A stretch of 64,000 nucleotides of DNA from Polaribacter sp. Hel1_85 (GTDB lineage: Bacteria > Bacteroidota > Bacteroidia > Flavobacteriales > Flavobacteriaceae), in NCBI RefSeq assembly GCF_000766795.1, contig NZ_JPDS01000002.1, forward strand, positions 253,001-317,000. Direction: 5' to 3'. This document shows, piece by piece, positions 37,421-47,576 of this stretch. The notes beneath the pieces are model-generated. The model did not search any database, was not told the DNA's origin, and saw nothing but the letters and a program-made list of their open reading frames with translations. Numbering within the stretch: position 1 is the stretch's first letter; each line of letters starts with the position of its first letter. The translations under genes were made by a program, and so were the position numbers.

Positions 37421-37475
37421 AAAAATCAATTTTATAACTGTTTCAATTTACAATAATTTATCATATAGTAAATTG

Positions 37476-37483
37476 TATCTTTG
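37476..37483 (+). promoter_or_regulatory. -7 promoter element of der
   Basis: TATCTTTG matches TAnnTTTG exactly and lies 18 bp before the der ATG at 37502. No good -33 TTTG was seen. A TTG inside this element is in frame with der but should not be taken as its start. Confidence 0.5.
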
Positions 37484-37501
37484 CAAAAAATTTCAATTCA
37501 A

Positions 37502-38812
37502 ATGAATAGTATCGTTGCCATTGTAGGAAGACCAAATGTAGGAAAGTCAACACTTTTTAATAGATTGGTACAGAGAAGAGAAGCTATTGTAGATTCTGTT
37601 AGTGGAGTTACAAGAGATAGACATTATGGAAAATCAGATTGGAATGGAAAAGAATTTTCTGTTATTGATACTGGTGGATATATTACTGGTTCTGATGATA
37701 TTTTTGAAGGAGAAATTAGAAAACAAGTAAACCTTGCTATTGAAGAAGCAGATTTAATAGTTTTTGTAGTTAATGTTGAAGATGGTATAACACCCATGGA
37801 TGCTGAGGTTGCTAAACTTTTACGCAAAGTAAAAAAGCCAATTTTTACTGTAGTTAATAAGGTTGATAATGCAATGCGTGAGCCAGATGCTGTAGAATTT
37901 TACAATCTAGGTTTAGGAGAATATTATACAATTGCTTCTATTAATGGAAGTGGAACTGGAGATTTATTAGATGCTTTAGCAGAAAAAATGCCAGCTCCTG
38001 AAGAAGTAGATTTAGAAAAAGAAGAGTTACCTAGGTTTGCTGTAGTTGGAAGACCAAATGCAGGGAAATCTTCATTTATAAACTCTTTAATTGGAGAAGA
38101 TAGAAACATTGTAACCAATATTGCAGGTACAACTAGAGATTCTATTGATACAAAATATAATAGGTTTGGTTTCGATTTTAATTTAGTTGATACGGCAGGA
38201 ATCCGTAAAAAATCTAAAGTAAAAGAAGATTTAGAATTTTATTCTGTAATGAGAGCGGTTCGTTCTATAGAATATTCTGATGTTATTATTTTAGTTGTAG
38301 ATGCTACTCGTGGTTTTGAAGGACAAGATCAAAATATATTTTGGTTGGCAGAAAAAAACAGAAAAGGTATTGTTATCTTAATCAATAAATGGGATTTAAT
38401 TGAGAAAGAAACCAACACAATGCGAGATTTTGAAGCTATGGTTCGAAAACAAATTGAACCTTTTACAGATGTGCCAATTGTTTTTATTTCTGCTTTAACA
38501 AAGCAACGTTTATTTAAAGCGATAGAAACTGCTGTAGAAGTTTTTGAAAAAAGAAAGAAAAAAATACCTACAAGTAAATTGAATGATGCAATGTTAGACA
38601 TTGTTAAAAGTTACCCACCACCAGCTACAAAAGGTAAATTTGTGAAAATTAAATATTGTATGCAATTGCCTACACCAACACCACAATTTGCATTTTTCTG
38701 TAACTTACCACAATACGTTAGAGATCCTTATAAACGTTTCTTAGAAAACAAATTAAGAGAAATTTACGATTTTACAGGAACACCAATAACAATTTATTTT
38801 AGACAGAAATAG
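37502..38812 (+). CDS. der: GTPase Der (EngA)
   Basis: The 436-residue protein has two tandem GTPase domains, each with its own P-loop (GRPNVGKST near the start and GRPNAGKSS near residue 184). A KH-like C-terminal domain binds the 50S ribosomal precursor. Length and motifs are standard. I use ATG 37502 ([12 protein letters not shown]); a longer version from TTG 37481 would start inside the -7 promoter element. Confidence 0.97.
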   Translation: MNSIVAIVGRPNVGKSTLFNRLVQRREAIVDSVSGVTRDRHYGKSDWNGKEFSVIDTGGYITGSDDIFEGEIRKQVNLAIEEADLIVFVVNVEDGITPMDAEVAKLLRKVKKPIFTVVNKVDNAMREPDAVEFYNLGLGEYYTIASINGSGTGDLLDALAEKMPAPEEVDLEKEELPRFAVVGRPNAGKSSFINSLIGEDRNIVTNIAGTTRDSIDTKYNRFGFDFNLVDTAGIRKKSKVKEDLEFYSVMRAVRSIEYSDVIILVVDATRGFEGQDQNIFWLAEKNRKGIVILINKWDLIEKETNTMRDFEAMVRKQIEPFTDVPIVFISALTKQRLFKAIETAVEVFEKRKKKIPTSKLNDAMLDIVKSYPPPATKGKFVKIKYCMQLPTPTPQFAFFCNLPQYVRDPYKRFLENKLREIYDFTGTPITIYFRQK

Positions 38813-38890
38813 AATTATTCTGTAACTTATGTTACCTTTTCACGTCTAAATGTATATTAATATTGTAAATCTTTTTACGACATAAAGGAC

Positions 38891-41275
38891 ATGAAAATAA
38901 TAGAATCGAGTTCAGTTTCAGAAGTTGAATTACCATTACAACTAAAAATTTCTTTTAGAAAGGTTTTTGTGTTGCTTGAAAAATATGCCAAAAAGGAATT
39001 TATAAATCACCCTTTTCATAGTTCTGCCATAAAAATGGTGCAGATTTTTGAGAAACATCCTGAACTAAATGATGGTTTTTCAGATTATACTTTATTACAG
39101 AAATATAAAGAGCAGATAAACTTATTATTAGATCCTTTATTTCCAGAAGCTTTAAAATTAAACGAAATAAAAGCTGCAAGTATCCCTTTCTCTTTTACCT
39201 CTTTTAAATTTACAGATCGTTTTAACGATATTCTAAAAAATGCTGGTAAAGATTACGAATTAAATGTGCGTAATTTTGAAGATGATAGCATGTACATTAT
39301 GGCTTGTACATTTATTTTAAGTTTTGTTTATGGTTATCATATTGATGTAAAAAGACCATTTTATTTTGATATCCCAGACAAAAAAACTGGAACAATGAAA
39401 TATTACAGAACTGCTTTTAATGCAGATTTTTCTGATATTACACCTACTAAAAACGCCCCATTTATAACAGAAAAAGATTTTAAAAAATTACTTAATAATT
39501 TTGAAAACATAGCTCTTTGGAAAGAAAAATTCCCTCCAAATAGTTATATTTTTAAAGGTTTTGGTATTATAAATTTATTTGATGTTACATCAGAAGAAAT
39601 GCTATCATCAATTAAAGCAAATTTATTAGAAGGAGGAGAAAATTTAATTCCAAATCTTCAAGGTAATTTAAGAGATTTTTATAGTATAAAAGATTTAAAA
39701 TTAGGTTTTTCTATTTTCGACAATATAAACACTAAAGTTTGTGAAACTAAGATTAATAAATCGAATAGTTTAATACTTAATGATTCAGAAATAAAATGTG
39801 ATACTGGTTATTTCTGTAATGGGATTATGCAAACTGTTTTTAAAGATCATAAAACGTTTATAATTTCTGATGTTGAAGAATATGGTGAAAAAACCAACAA
39901 AAACGGATTTTATAAAAACCTAAAAAATTCTAACATACAGAGTATTATTTTAATTCCTATTAAGGCAACAGAAAATGGAGATTTGGCTTTACTAGAAATT
40001 GCTTCTCCAAGAGCTTATGAATTAAATTCTGTGAATATCAATAAATTAAAAGACATTATCCCTGTTTTTGAAGCAGCAGTAAAAAGAACTTCAGAAGAGC
40101 GTCAAAATGTTTTAGAAGCAACTATTCAAGAAAACTATACATCTATTCATAATTCTGTAAAATGGCGTTTTTATGAAGCTGCAGAAAAATATCATAATGA
40201 AACTCAAGCTAGTGAAAACGCAAAATTAGATGAAATTGTTTTTAAAGATGTGTATCCTTTATTTGGCCAAAGTGATATAAAAGGCTCTTCTGAAGCAAGA
40301 AACTCAGCTATAAAAGAAGATTTAATCACGCAACTATCATTAGCAATTACAGTCCTTAAAGATGCTTGTAAATCAGAAAAACTACCAATTTACAACGAAT
40401 TAATGTTTAGAGTTTCATCTTATTTAAAAGATGTAGAAAAAGGATTAAATGCTGGTGATGAAGTTAGTATTTTAGATTTTTTAAATAGAGAAATTTATCC
40501 TGTTTTTAATCATATTAAAGACATTAACACAGCACTTTCTAAAAAAGTAAGCGTTTACATGAATCGTTTAGATAAAAAACTAAATGTTGTTTACGAAAAA
40601 AGAAAAGAGTACGAAAATAGTGTTACACTTTTAAATGATAAGCTAGCTAAATTCTTAGACAACAAACAAAAGGAAGCGCAAGAAATGTTTCCTCATTATT
40701 TTGAGCGATACAAAACAGATGGTGTTGAGTATAACATGTACATAGGCCAATCTATTACGCAGAGCAAAACCTTTGACAGTTTGTATTTATACAATTTGCG
40801 TTTATGGCAATTACAAACTACTTGTGAAATGGAAAACCTTGCATTTTACGAGCGTAAAAATATGAAACATGATTTACGAGTTGCATCATTAATTCTAGTT
40901 CATAGCAATGCAATGGCTATAAAATTTAGAATGGATGAAAAGCAATTTGATGTTGATGGAGCCTATAATATAAGGTACGAAATCATTAAAAAACGAATAG
41001 ACAAAGCACATATAAAAAATTCAGAAGAACGTTTAACAGTTCCTGGTAAAGTTGCTATTGTTTATTCTCAAGATAAAGATGCTTTAGAGTATATAAAGTA
41101 TATTAATTATTTACAATCTAAAAATCAATTAGGAAAAATTGAATTTTTAGAACTAGAAGATTTACAAGGTGTTACTGGATTAAAAGCGTTAAGAGTAGAG
41201 GTTGTATATCAAAAAGATTTTGATGAAAACAAAACAATTACTTTTAATGATTTAATTAAAGAAATTGAAGCTTAA
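38891..41275 (+). CDS. Large GAF-domain protein of unknown role
   Basis: The 794-residue cytoplasmic protein has a GAF-like region at about residues 300-400 (SIILIPIKATENGDLALLEIASPRAYEL). Long helical regions lie on both sides, and no kinase, cyclase or DNA-binding domain is evident. This large GAF protein type recurs in Flavobacteriaceae and its role is unknown. The next gene, encoding an HD-PycTM protein, converges on it and the stops are 1 bp apart. Confidence 0.75.
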   Translation: MKIIESSSVSEVELPLQLKISFRKVFVLLEKYAKKEFINHPFHSSAIKMVQIFEKHPELNDGFSDYTLLQKYKEQINLLLDPLFPEALKLNEIKAASIPFSFTSFKFTDRFNDILKNAGKDYELNVRNFEDDSMYIMACTFILSFVYGYHIDVKRPFYFDIPDKKTGTMKYYRTAFNADFSDITPTKNAPFITEKDFKKLLNNFENIALWKEKFPPNSYIFKGFGIINLFDVTSEEMLSSIKANLLEGGENLIPNLQGNLRDFYSIKDLKLGFSIFDNINTKVCETKINKSNSLILNDSEIKCDTGYFCNGIMQTVFKDHKTFIISDVEEYGEKTNKNGFYKNLKNSNIQSIILIPIKATENGDLALLEIASPRAYELNSVNINKLKDIIPVFEAAVKRTSEERQNVLEATIQENYTSIHNSVKWRFYEAAEKYHNETQASENAKLDEIVFKDVYPLFGQSDIKGSSEARNSAIKEDLITQLSLAITVLKDACKSEKLPIYNELMFRVSSYLKDVEKGLNAGDEVSILDFLNREIYPVFNHIKDINTALSKKVSVYMNRLDKKLNVVYEKRKEYENSVTLLNDKLAKFLDNKQKEAQEMFPHYFERYKTDGVEYNMYIGQSITQSKTFDSLYLYNLRLWQLQTTCEMENLAFYERKNMKHDLRVASLILVHSNAMAIKFRMDEKQFDVDGAYNIRYEIIKKRIDKAHIKNSEERLTVPGKVAIVYSQDKDALEYIKYINYLQSKNQLGKIEFLELEDLQGVTGLKALRVEVVYQKDFDENKTITFNDLIKEIEA

Positions 41276-41276
41276 T

Positions 41277-42485
41277 TTATAAAACACCGCCTGTTTCTTG
41301 CATTTTAAATGATAAAGCAAAAGCTAAAACACTCACAATTATACCTATCATAAAAACAGTATAAGTAATTCTGAGTATTTTGTATTTTCTATTTAAAACC
41401 AATCCTAAAAAATACAAATCTTTAGTTAAAGAGCTGTATAAATAATCTTTATCTTTCATCATTTCTGTAATTCCCCACTCAAAATCTTTTAATTTCATTT
41501 GATGAAAATTACCAAAGAATAATAAGTTTACATCTTTATTTGCAACATCTTCTTTGGTGAAATTTCCTTTGGTAACATTTGGTCTTGTTGCTATAATTGA
41601 TAAAATAATTGATGCAACTGTAAAAATGATAAAAACAACTGTTGGTAGTATTAAATAACTATTTGAAGGATTGTCTAGTTTTGGCAACAAATTAGACAAT
41701 GCTAAAGAAACAATAATTGCATTTACAGAAAGTAAAATATTTGCTTTTGTATCTGCAATATTACTTAAAGTCATGTGGTTTTTTAAAGCGACTCTAAACA
41801 TAGTTTCAACTCCACGTTCAGGTACATTTCCTTTCTCTTTCTTTAAGTTTAAAGCATCTTGTTTTTGATAAAATTTTTTATGTTCTTCTTTTATTTCCTT
41901 TTGCTTTTTAAACAGTTTAGATAAATTTTTCTCTTTAGTTTTTGTCCAATTTTTTAAAGCATAATCTGTATTAAAACGATGTTGTTCAGAAAAAAAAGCG
42001 ATATTATCTTTAACCCATTCTGTATCAGACACCTTTTTACAACCAGTTAACTCCCACTCTTTTCTTAGTAAAAAAGTATATTCAAAAAAGTTTTTAGAAG
42101 CTAAATGTGCACAATCTGCATCAATAATTATTTTCTCTAAATCATCTTTAGGTTGATGCTTCATTTTAGTTGCCAAAATAAGATTAGATATCTTTTCAAT
42201 CCTTTTACCTGAAACTTTATTATTTTTTAAAAAATCTACAGCAATTCTTAGACTTTCTTCTTCATGATTTTCTGCTCCTTTTATAAAACCAGTATCATGA
42301 AACCAGGCTGCAATTTCTATGTTCTCTGAAGCAGTTTTAGCAATTTTTAAATTTTCTGCAAGCTCTTTTGTCTTTTTTACTACTCTTTGTGTATGTGCTA
42401 AATTATGATACACATATTTTTTCTCTAAATCTGTATTTAATAAATTAGAAACGTACTTTTCTGTTTCAAGAATTAATGTGCTCAT
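41277..42485 (-). CDS. HD phosphohydrolase fused to a Pycsar-effector (PycTM/DUF5706) membrane domain
   Basis: The 402-residue protein has an N-terminal HD domain: YHNLAHTQRVV, then AAWFHDTGF with the His-Asp pair, and IDADCAHL with a late Asp. A charged linker follows (about 195-225). The C-terminal half matches the plan of Pycsar effectors (FRVALKNHMTLSNIADTKANILLSVNAI), with two helices, a soluble loop and a last helix. PycTM domains are thought to permeabilise membranes after binding cCMP or cUMP; the HD domain may break down such nucleotides. No cyclase gene is adjacent. Confidence 0.8.
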   Translation of the reverse strand: MSTLILETEKYVSNLLNTDLEKKYVYHNLAHTQRVVKKTKELAENLKIAKTASENIEIAAWFHDTGFIKGAENHEEESLRIAVDFLKNNKVSGKRIEKISNLILATKMKHQPKDDLEKIIIDADCAHLASKNFFEYTFLLRKEWELTGCKKVSDTEWVKDNIAFFSEQHRFNTDYALKNWTKTKEKNLSKLFKKQKEIKEEHKKFYQKQDALNLKKEKGNVPERGVETMFRVALKNHMTLSNIADTKANILLSVNAIIVSLALSNLLPKLDNPSNSYLILPTVVFIIFTVASIILSIIATRPNVTKGNFTKEDVANKDVNLLFFGNFHQMKLKDFEWGITEMMKDKDYLYSSLTKDLYFLGLVLNRKYKILRITYTVFMIGIIVSVLAFALSFKMQETGGVL

Positions 42486-42672
42486 GTAAAATTATTTTAT
42501 AAATGAATCAAAAGAAATTATAACTCCATTCAATACTTTGTCAATATTCGTCGTAAATTTATGAATTGCTTTCAACAGCTTACAAATTAAGAATTATTTG
42601 TAAGGTAGCAAGCGTTTTTACGCCTAAAAAAGAGAGCATAAAATACTAACATAAAAAAGAAAGGAATAAAAT

Positions 42673-43125
42673 ATGCTAACTTGGAAAGAAGTTATCAACT
42701 TCACTGTAAAAGGAAATCCAACTCCAGATAAAAGAGTTGAAAAATCTGAAAAAGAATGGAAAGCTCAATTAACTGAAGAGCAATTTAGAATTACAAGACA
42801 AAAAGGAACAGAAAGACCACATACTGGTGATTTGTGTAGTATTTATGATGAAGGACAATACAACTGCATTTGTTGTAACACTCCTTTATTTGATTCTACA
42901 ATTAAGTTCGATTCTAGTTCTGGTTGGCCAAGTTTTACACAACCTATTAAAGAAAATGCCATTAAATATCATAAAGATGTATCTTTTGGTATGGTAAGAG
43001 TTGAAGTAATGTGTAATGCTTGTGATGCCCATTTAGGACATGTTTTTCCTGATGGACCAGCACCTAGTGGATTGCGTTATTGTATTAATTCTGAATCTAT
43101 GCAATTAGAGAAAGGCGATTCTTAA
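42673..43125 (+). CDS. msrB: Peptide-methionine (R)-S-oxide reductase MsrB
   Basis: The 150-residue enzyme repairs methionine-R-sulfoxide. Two zinc-binding CxxC pairs are visible (CICC and CNAC). The substrate loop is SSGWPSFTQPI, and the catalytic Cys is in GLRYCINSESM. It has no signal peptide, so it is cytoplasmic. It starts a four-gene run with msrA 2 bp downstream. Confidence 0.95.
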   Translation: MLTWKEVINFTVKGNPTPDKRVEKSEKEWKAQLTEEQFRITRQKGTERPHTGDLCSIYDEGQYNCICCNTPLFDSTIKFDSSSGWPSFTQPIKENAIKYHKDVSFGMVRVEVMCNACDAHLGHVFPDGPAPSGLRYCINSESMQLEKGDS

Positions 43126-43127
43126 AA

Positions 43128-43664
43128 ATGAATAAAAACTTACAAATTGCCACTTTAGGAGGTGGATGTTTTTGGTGTACAGAAGCTGTATTCCAAGAAG
43201 TAAAAGGCGTAGAAAAAGTGGTTTCTGGTTATTCTGGCGGAAATGCTCCAGGAAAACCAACGTATAGGGAAATATGTTCTGGCTTAACAGGTCATACAGA
43301 AGTAATTCAAATTACTTTTGATGCAGAAATTATTTCTTTTGAAGATATTTTAGTCATTTTTATGACAACGCATGATCCAACAACTTTAAACAGACAAGGA
43401 GCAGATAGAGGAACTCAATATCGCTCAGTAATATATTATCATGATAAACATCAACAACAAATTACTGAGGAAGTGTTGAAGCAAATTCAACCTTTTTATG
43501 ATGACAAAATTGTGACAGAAATTAGTCCTTTAGAAATTTTTTATGAAGCTGAACAAGAACATCAAAATTATTATAGAGAAAACGCTCAACAAGGATATTG
43601 TAGTTTTGTAATTGCACCAAAATTAGCAAAATTGAGAAAATTACATGCAGACAAATTGAAGTAA
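43128..43664 (+). CDS. msrA: Peptide-methionine (S)-S-oxide reductase MsrA
   Basis: The 178-residue enzyme repairs methionine-S-sulfoxide. The catalytic motif GGGCFWCTEAVF is near the N terminus, followed by the typical SGYSGG and EVIQITFD segments and a late EQEHQNYYREN. It lies 2 bp after msrB and 1 bp before the glutaredoxin-like gene, so the operon covers both sulfoxide isomers. Confidence 0.96.
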   Translation: MNKNLQIATLGGGCFWCTEAVFQEVKGVEKVVSGYSGGNAPGKPTYREICSGLTGHTEVIQITFDAEIISFEDILVIFMTTHDPTTLNRQGADRGTQYRSVIYYHDKHQQQITEEVLKQIQPFYDDKIVTEISPLEIFYEAEQEHQNYYRENAQQGYCSFVIAPKLAKLRKLHADKLK

Positions 43665-43665
43665 C

Positions 43666-43902
43666 ATGATTAAATTATTTGGCGCAGAAAAATGCCATAA
43701 AACTCAATATTATAAAACATTTTTAAAAACGCGTAATTTAGATTACGCGTTTTTAGATGTAGAACAAAATAAAAACTTTGCAGAAGAATTGCGTAACTTG
43801 TATGAAAATAAAAAACTAAATTTCCCTACAATTACTATTAATGATAAAAAATTAAGAAATCCTTCTGATAAAGATTTACAAAAATGGATTGATAAGTTAT
43901 GA
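43666..43902 (+). CDS. Glutaredoxin-like small protein
   Basis: The 78-residue protein has a thioredoxin-like plan. The N-terminal active-site region is KLFGAEKCHKT, with one cysteine instead of CxxC. LNFPTITINDKKL gives the cis-Pro loop, and a final helix follows. It could be a monothiol glutaredoxin/ArsC-like reductase supporting MsrA/MsrB or acting on SelO targets. Its stop overlaps the selO start by 4 bp. Confidence 0.7.
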   Translation: MIKLFGAEKCHKTQYYKTFLKTRNLDYAFLDVEQNKNFAEELRNLYENKKLNFPTITINDKKLRNPSDKDLQKWIDKL

Positions 43903-45464
43903 TAAAACTAAACATAAAAAATACTTTCACATCAGAAAACCCTGCAGACTCAAATCTAGAAAACTCTAGAAGACAAGTTACTGAGGCTGTATTTTCATAT
44001 GCAAATCCAAAGAAAACAAATGCACCTAAAGTGTTACATATTTCTCCAGAAATGGCTTCAGAATTAAATATTTCTGAAGAAGAAACAAAATCAGAATTCT
44101 TTAAAAATATTGTTACCGGAAACGAAATTTATCCTAACACAAAACCGTTTGCGATGTGTTATGGCGGACATCAATTTGGAAACTGGGCAGGACAATTAGG
44201 TGATGGAAGAGCAATTAATTTATTTGAAGTTCAACATCAAAATAAAAACTGGAAAGTACAATTAAAAGGCGCAGGAGAAACTCCATATTCTAGAACTGCA
44301 GATGGATTAGCAGTTTTGCGATCTTCTGTTAGAGAATATTTATGCGCAGAAGCAATGTTTCATTTAGGCGTTGCAACAACAAGATCTTTGTCGTTAAGTT
44401 TATCTGGAGATGATGTTTTACGTGATGTTTTGTATGATGGAAATCCTGCTTACGAAAAAGGCGCAATTGTTTCTAGAATTTCACCTTCTTTTTTACGATT
44501 TGGAAATTATGAAATTTTTGCAGCTAGAAAAGATGTAAAGAATTTAAAAGTTTTGGTAGACTATACCATCAAACATCATTTTTCGCATTTAGGAAAGCCA
44601 TCAAAAGAAAATTATATCAACTTTTTTAAGGAAGTTTCAGAACGTACTTTAAATATGATTATTGATTGGCAACGTGTTGGTTTTGTGCATGGAGTTATGA
44701 ATACAGATAACATGTCTATTCTAGGTTTAACGATTGATTATGGACCTTATGGTTGGTTAGAAGGTTTCGATTTTGGTTGGACGCCTAACACAACAGACAG
44801 ACAACACAAACGCTACAGATATGGAAATCAGCCAAATATTGGTTTGTGGAATTTGTATCAATTAGCAAATGCTTTGTACCCAATTATAGAAGAAGTGGAA
44901 CCTTTAAATGCTATTTTAGAACAATATAAAATTGATTTTGAGCATAGATCTTTAAGAATGATGCAATCTAAATTAGGTTTATATACCAATCATAAAGATG
45001 ATTTAAAACTGATTCAAAATTTAGAAGATAATTTACAATTGGTAGAAACTGATATGACTATCTTTTTTAGAAATTTGGCTAATTTTGACAAAGTCGATAA
45101 AAGTAATAGTTTAAATATTATAGAAAATGCTTTTTATAATTTAGATGATATTTCTGATGAAGTAAAAATCCAATGGAATTTATGGTTTGACACTTATTTT
45201 CAAAGATTACAGATGGAATTCCATACAAACGAAGATAGAAAAGAAAAAATGAATGCTGTAAATCCTAAATATGTGTTAAGAAACTACATGTCGCAGCTAG
45301 CAATTGATGAAGCTGACAAAGGGAATTACGATTTAATTGACGAATTATTTCAACTTTTAAAAAAACCATATTCAGAACAACCAAAAAATCAAAAATGGTT
45401 TGCAAAAAGACCAGAATGGGCAAGAAACAAAGTAGGATGTTCTATGTTATCTTGTAGTTCTTAA
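43899..45464 (+). CDS. selO: Protein adenylyltransferase SelO
   Basis: The 521-residue pseudokinase transfers AMP to protein hydroxyls and is linked to oxidative-stress responses. Visible motifs are YGGHQFGNWAGQLGDGRAI, KGAGETPYSR (ATP site), and HGVMNTDNMSI followed by DYGPYGWLEGF (metal and active-site part). The C terminus reads VGCSMLSCSS; many SelO proteins have a redox-active Cys/Sec pair there, so C-x-x-x-C is its likely counterpart. It is the last gene of the msrB-msrA-glutaredoxin operon. Confidence 0.94.
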   Translation: MIKLNIKNTFTSENPADSNLENSRRQVTEAVFSYANPKKTNAPKVLHISPEMASELNISEEETKSEFFKNIVTGNEIYPNTKPFAMCYGGHQFGNWAGQLGDGRAINLFEVQHQNKNWKVQLKGAGETPYSRTADGLAVLRSSVREYLCAEAMFHLGVATTRSLSLSLSGDDVLRDVLYDGNPAYEKGAIVSRISPSFLRFGNYEIFAARKDVKNLKVLVDYTIKHHFSHLGKPSKENYINFFKEVSERTLNMIIDWQRVGFVHGVMNTDNMSILGLTIDYGPYGWLEGFDFGWTPNTTDRQHKRYRYGNQPNIGLWNLYQLANALYPIIEEVEPLNAILEQYKIDFEHRSLRMMQSKLGLYTNHKDDLKLIQNLEDNLQLVETDMTIFFRNLANFDKVDKSNSLNIIENAFYNLDDISDEVKIQWNLWFDTYFQRLQMEFHTNEDRKEKMNAVNPKYVLRNYMSQLAIDEADKGNYDLIDELFQLLKKPYSEQPKNQKWFAKRPEWARNKVGCSMLSCSS

Positions 45465-45551
45465 AAAAATAAATTAATTTGTCATTTCGACCTTGTGGAG
45501 AAATCTTTAATAGTTAAAAGCTAAAAAATGACTTTTAAAAAAAATAAAAAT

Positions 45552-46496
45552 ATGCAATTAGGATTAGGAACTGCTGCTTTAGGTAGACCACAATATATAA
45601 ATGTTCGTTTAGAAGAATGCGACAACTCAAACTTAACTGAATTTAGAAAACAAAGTTTTTCAGTACTAGAAAATGCTTATAATTCTGGAATTCGTTATTT
45701 TGATACTGCTCCAGGTTATGGTTTGGCAGAAGAATTATTGTTAGAATGGCTGCAAACTAAAAACGACAAAACTATTGAAGTTGCTACAAAATGGGGGTAT
45801 ACATATACCGCAAATTTTGATGCAAACGCTAAAGTTCATGAAGTAAAAGAACATAGTTTATCTAAATTAAATGAACAGTGGGATTTCTCTAAACAATTAC
45901 TGCCCTATTTAAAAGTATATCAAATTCATTCTGCAACTTTAGAAACCGGAGTTTTAGAAAACAAAGAAGTTTTAAAACAATTGGCTTTTTTAAAAAAAGA
46001 ACACAACTTAAAAATAGGATTGACAACAACAGGAACAAACCAAGTTGAAGTAATTAAAAAAGCATTGGATGTATTTGTTGATGGAGCACCAATTTTTGAT
46101 TTATTTCAGGTAACTTATAACTTTTTAGACCAGAGTTTAAGCGATATTTCTGATGAATTAATTCGTAAAAACAAATCGATTATTATTAAAGAAGCTTTAG
46201 CAAATGGAAGAATTTTTAAGAACGAAAAATATCCCCATTATGATAAAATGTATGCTATTTTAGAAAATTTAGCTAAAAAACATAATGTTGGTGTAGATGC
46301 AATTTCTTTGAAATATTGCGAGCAAACAATCACAAATAGCATTGTTTTAAGTGGAGCAAGTAATTCTGAACAATTAAAAGAGAATTTAAAACTGAATTCA
46401 TTTTCACTTTCTAATGATGAAATTGAATTGTTAAATTCTTTTAAAGTTGCTCCTGAATTTTACTGGTCTGAAAGAAAAAAATTAGAATGGAATTAG
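45552..46496 (+). CDS. Aldo/keto reductase family protein
   Basis: A TIM-barrel oxidoreductase of about 314 residues. The start MQLGLGTAALGRPQ and the motif YFDTAPGYGLAEELL (with the catalytic-type Asp and Tyr) are typical. EVATKWGY holds the Lys and VYQIHSATLE the His. NADPH binding is expected through the C-terminal segment (SGASNSEQLKENL). An in-frame ATG at 45528 would add eight Lys-rich residues; I prefer 45552. The substrate is unknown. Confidence 0.85.
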   Translation: MQLGLGTAALGRPQYINVRLEECDNSNLTEFRKQSFSVLENAYNSGIRYFDTAPGYGLAEELLLEWLQTKNDKTIEVATKWGYTYTANFDANAKVHEVKEHSLSKLNEQWDFSKQLLPYLKVYQIHSATLETGVLENKEVLKQLAFLKKEHNLKIGLTTTGTNQVEVIKKALDVFVDGAPIFDLFQVTYNFLDQSLSDISDELIRKNKSIIIKEALANGRIFKNEKYPHYDKMYAILENLAKKHNVGVDAISLKYCEQTITNSIVLSGASNSEQLKENLKLNSFSLSNDEIELLNSFKVAPEFYWSERKKLEWN

Positions 46497-46561
46497 AAGA
46501 TTAAGAATCAATTTAATAATTCTAAAAAAACCTTATATTAGAAACAACTTTATCAAAATAA

Positions 46562-47575
46562 ATGATTCACGAATTCAAAGAAATTATCTTTCAAGCTGTC
46601 ATCAATCAAAAAAAAGGATTGAAAAATGTGTTAGCGACAGTGGTACATTTAGACGGTTCTTCTTATAGAAAACCTGGAGTAAGAATGTTAATTTCTGAAG
46701 ATTTAAATTCTGTTGGTGCAGTTTCTGGAGGCTGTGTAGAAAAAGAAATTATTCACAGATCAAAAAGTGTTTTCTCAGATAACAAACCGAAAATCATCAC
46801 TTACGATGGTAGATATAAATTAGGTTGCGAAGGTGTTTTGTATATTTTAATTGAACCTTTTTTAGTTTCTGATGAATTTATAAATACTTTTTCTAAAGCA
46901 ACTAAAAATAGAGAAACCATAAAAATTGAAAGTAATTTTACCAAAGAAAATGAAGCTTTTGGTGATTTTGGTTCTATTATAACTTTTGAAAACAAAGAAC
47001 AATTTAAATTTTCTAATTCTTATAAAAATGAAAAGGATTTGGCAATTTATTCCCAAATTTTACAACCAAGTTTCAAATTAATAATTATTGGTGGTGAACA
47101 TGATGCCGTTAAACTTTGTAAAGTGGCATCAAACCTTGGTTGGGAAATAGATGTAATTACTTCTGTAAAAGACAGCAAACAAATTTCAGATTTTCCTGGA
47201 GCAAATTCCGTAATTGGTAATGCTTCTGAAACCATTCAATTTAAAAATATTGAAGAAAATACGGCCATTGTAATTATGAATCATAGCTATGTGCAGGATT
47301 TAAAATATGCTGTAAAACTTTCTGAATACAAACCAAAATATATAGGAATTTTAGGCGCTCCAAACAGAAGAGAGCGTTTGTTTAACGAACTTTTTGAATT
47401 TGTACCAGATATTTCTGATGACTTTTTAGAAACTATTTATACACCTGCAGGTTTACATATAGGTGCTCAAACTCCAGAAGAAATCGCTATTTCTATAGTT
47501 GCCGAAATTTTATCAGTAATCAGAAAGAAAGAGCCTTTTTCTTTAAGAAAATTAAATGGTAAAATTCATAATTAA
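46562..47575 (+). CDS. XdhC/CoxI-family protein
   Basis: The 337-residue protein has an N-terminal XdhC part (LDGSSYRKPGVRMLIS, then GAVSGGCVEKEI). A C-terminal Rossmann domain follows (LIIIGGEHDAVKLCKVASNLGWE, IGILGAPNRRERL). XdhC proteins bind and sulfurate molybdenum cofactor for xanthine dehydrogenase-type enzymes. The MobA-like gene starts right after its stop. No molybdenum hydroxylase is in the window. Confidence 0.9.
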   Translation: MIHEFKEIIFQAVINQKKGLKNVLATVVHLDGSSYRKPGVRMLISEDLNSVGAVSGGCVEKEIIHRSKSVFSDNKPKIITYDGRYKLGCEGVLYILIEPFLVSDEFINTFSKATKNRETIKIESNFTKENEAFGDFGSIITFENKEQFKFSNSYKNEKDLAIYSQILQPSFKLIIIGGEHDAVKLCKVASNLGWEIDVITSVKDSKQISDFPGANSVIGNASETIQFKNIEENTAIVIMNHSYVQDLKYAVKLSEYKPKYIGILGAPNRRERLFNELFEFVPDISDDFLETIYTPAGLHIGAQTPEEIAISIVAEILSVIRKKEPFSLRKLNGKIHN

Positions 47576-47576
47576 A

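Noticed and set aside
37481..37501. TTG start extending der by seven codons
   Set aside because: The TTG is inside the -7 promoter element TATCTTTG, and the ATG at 37502 gives the normal Der N terminus.
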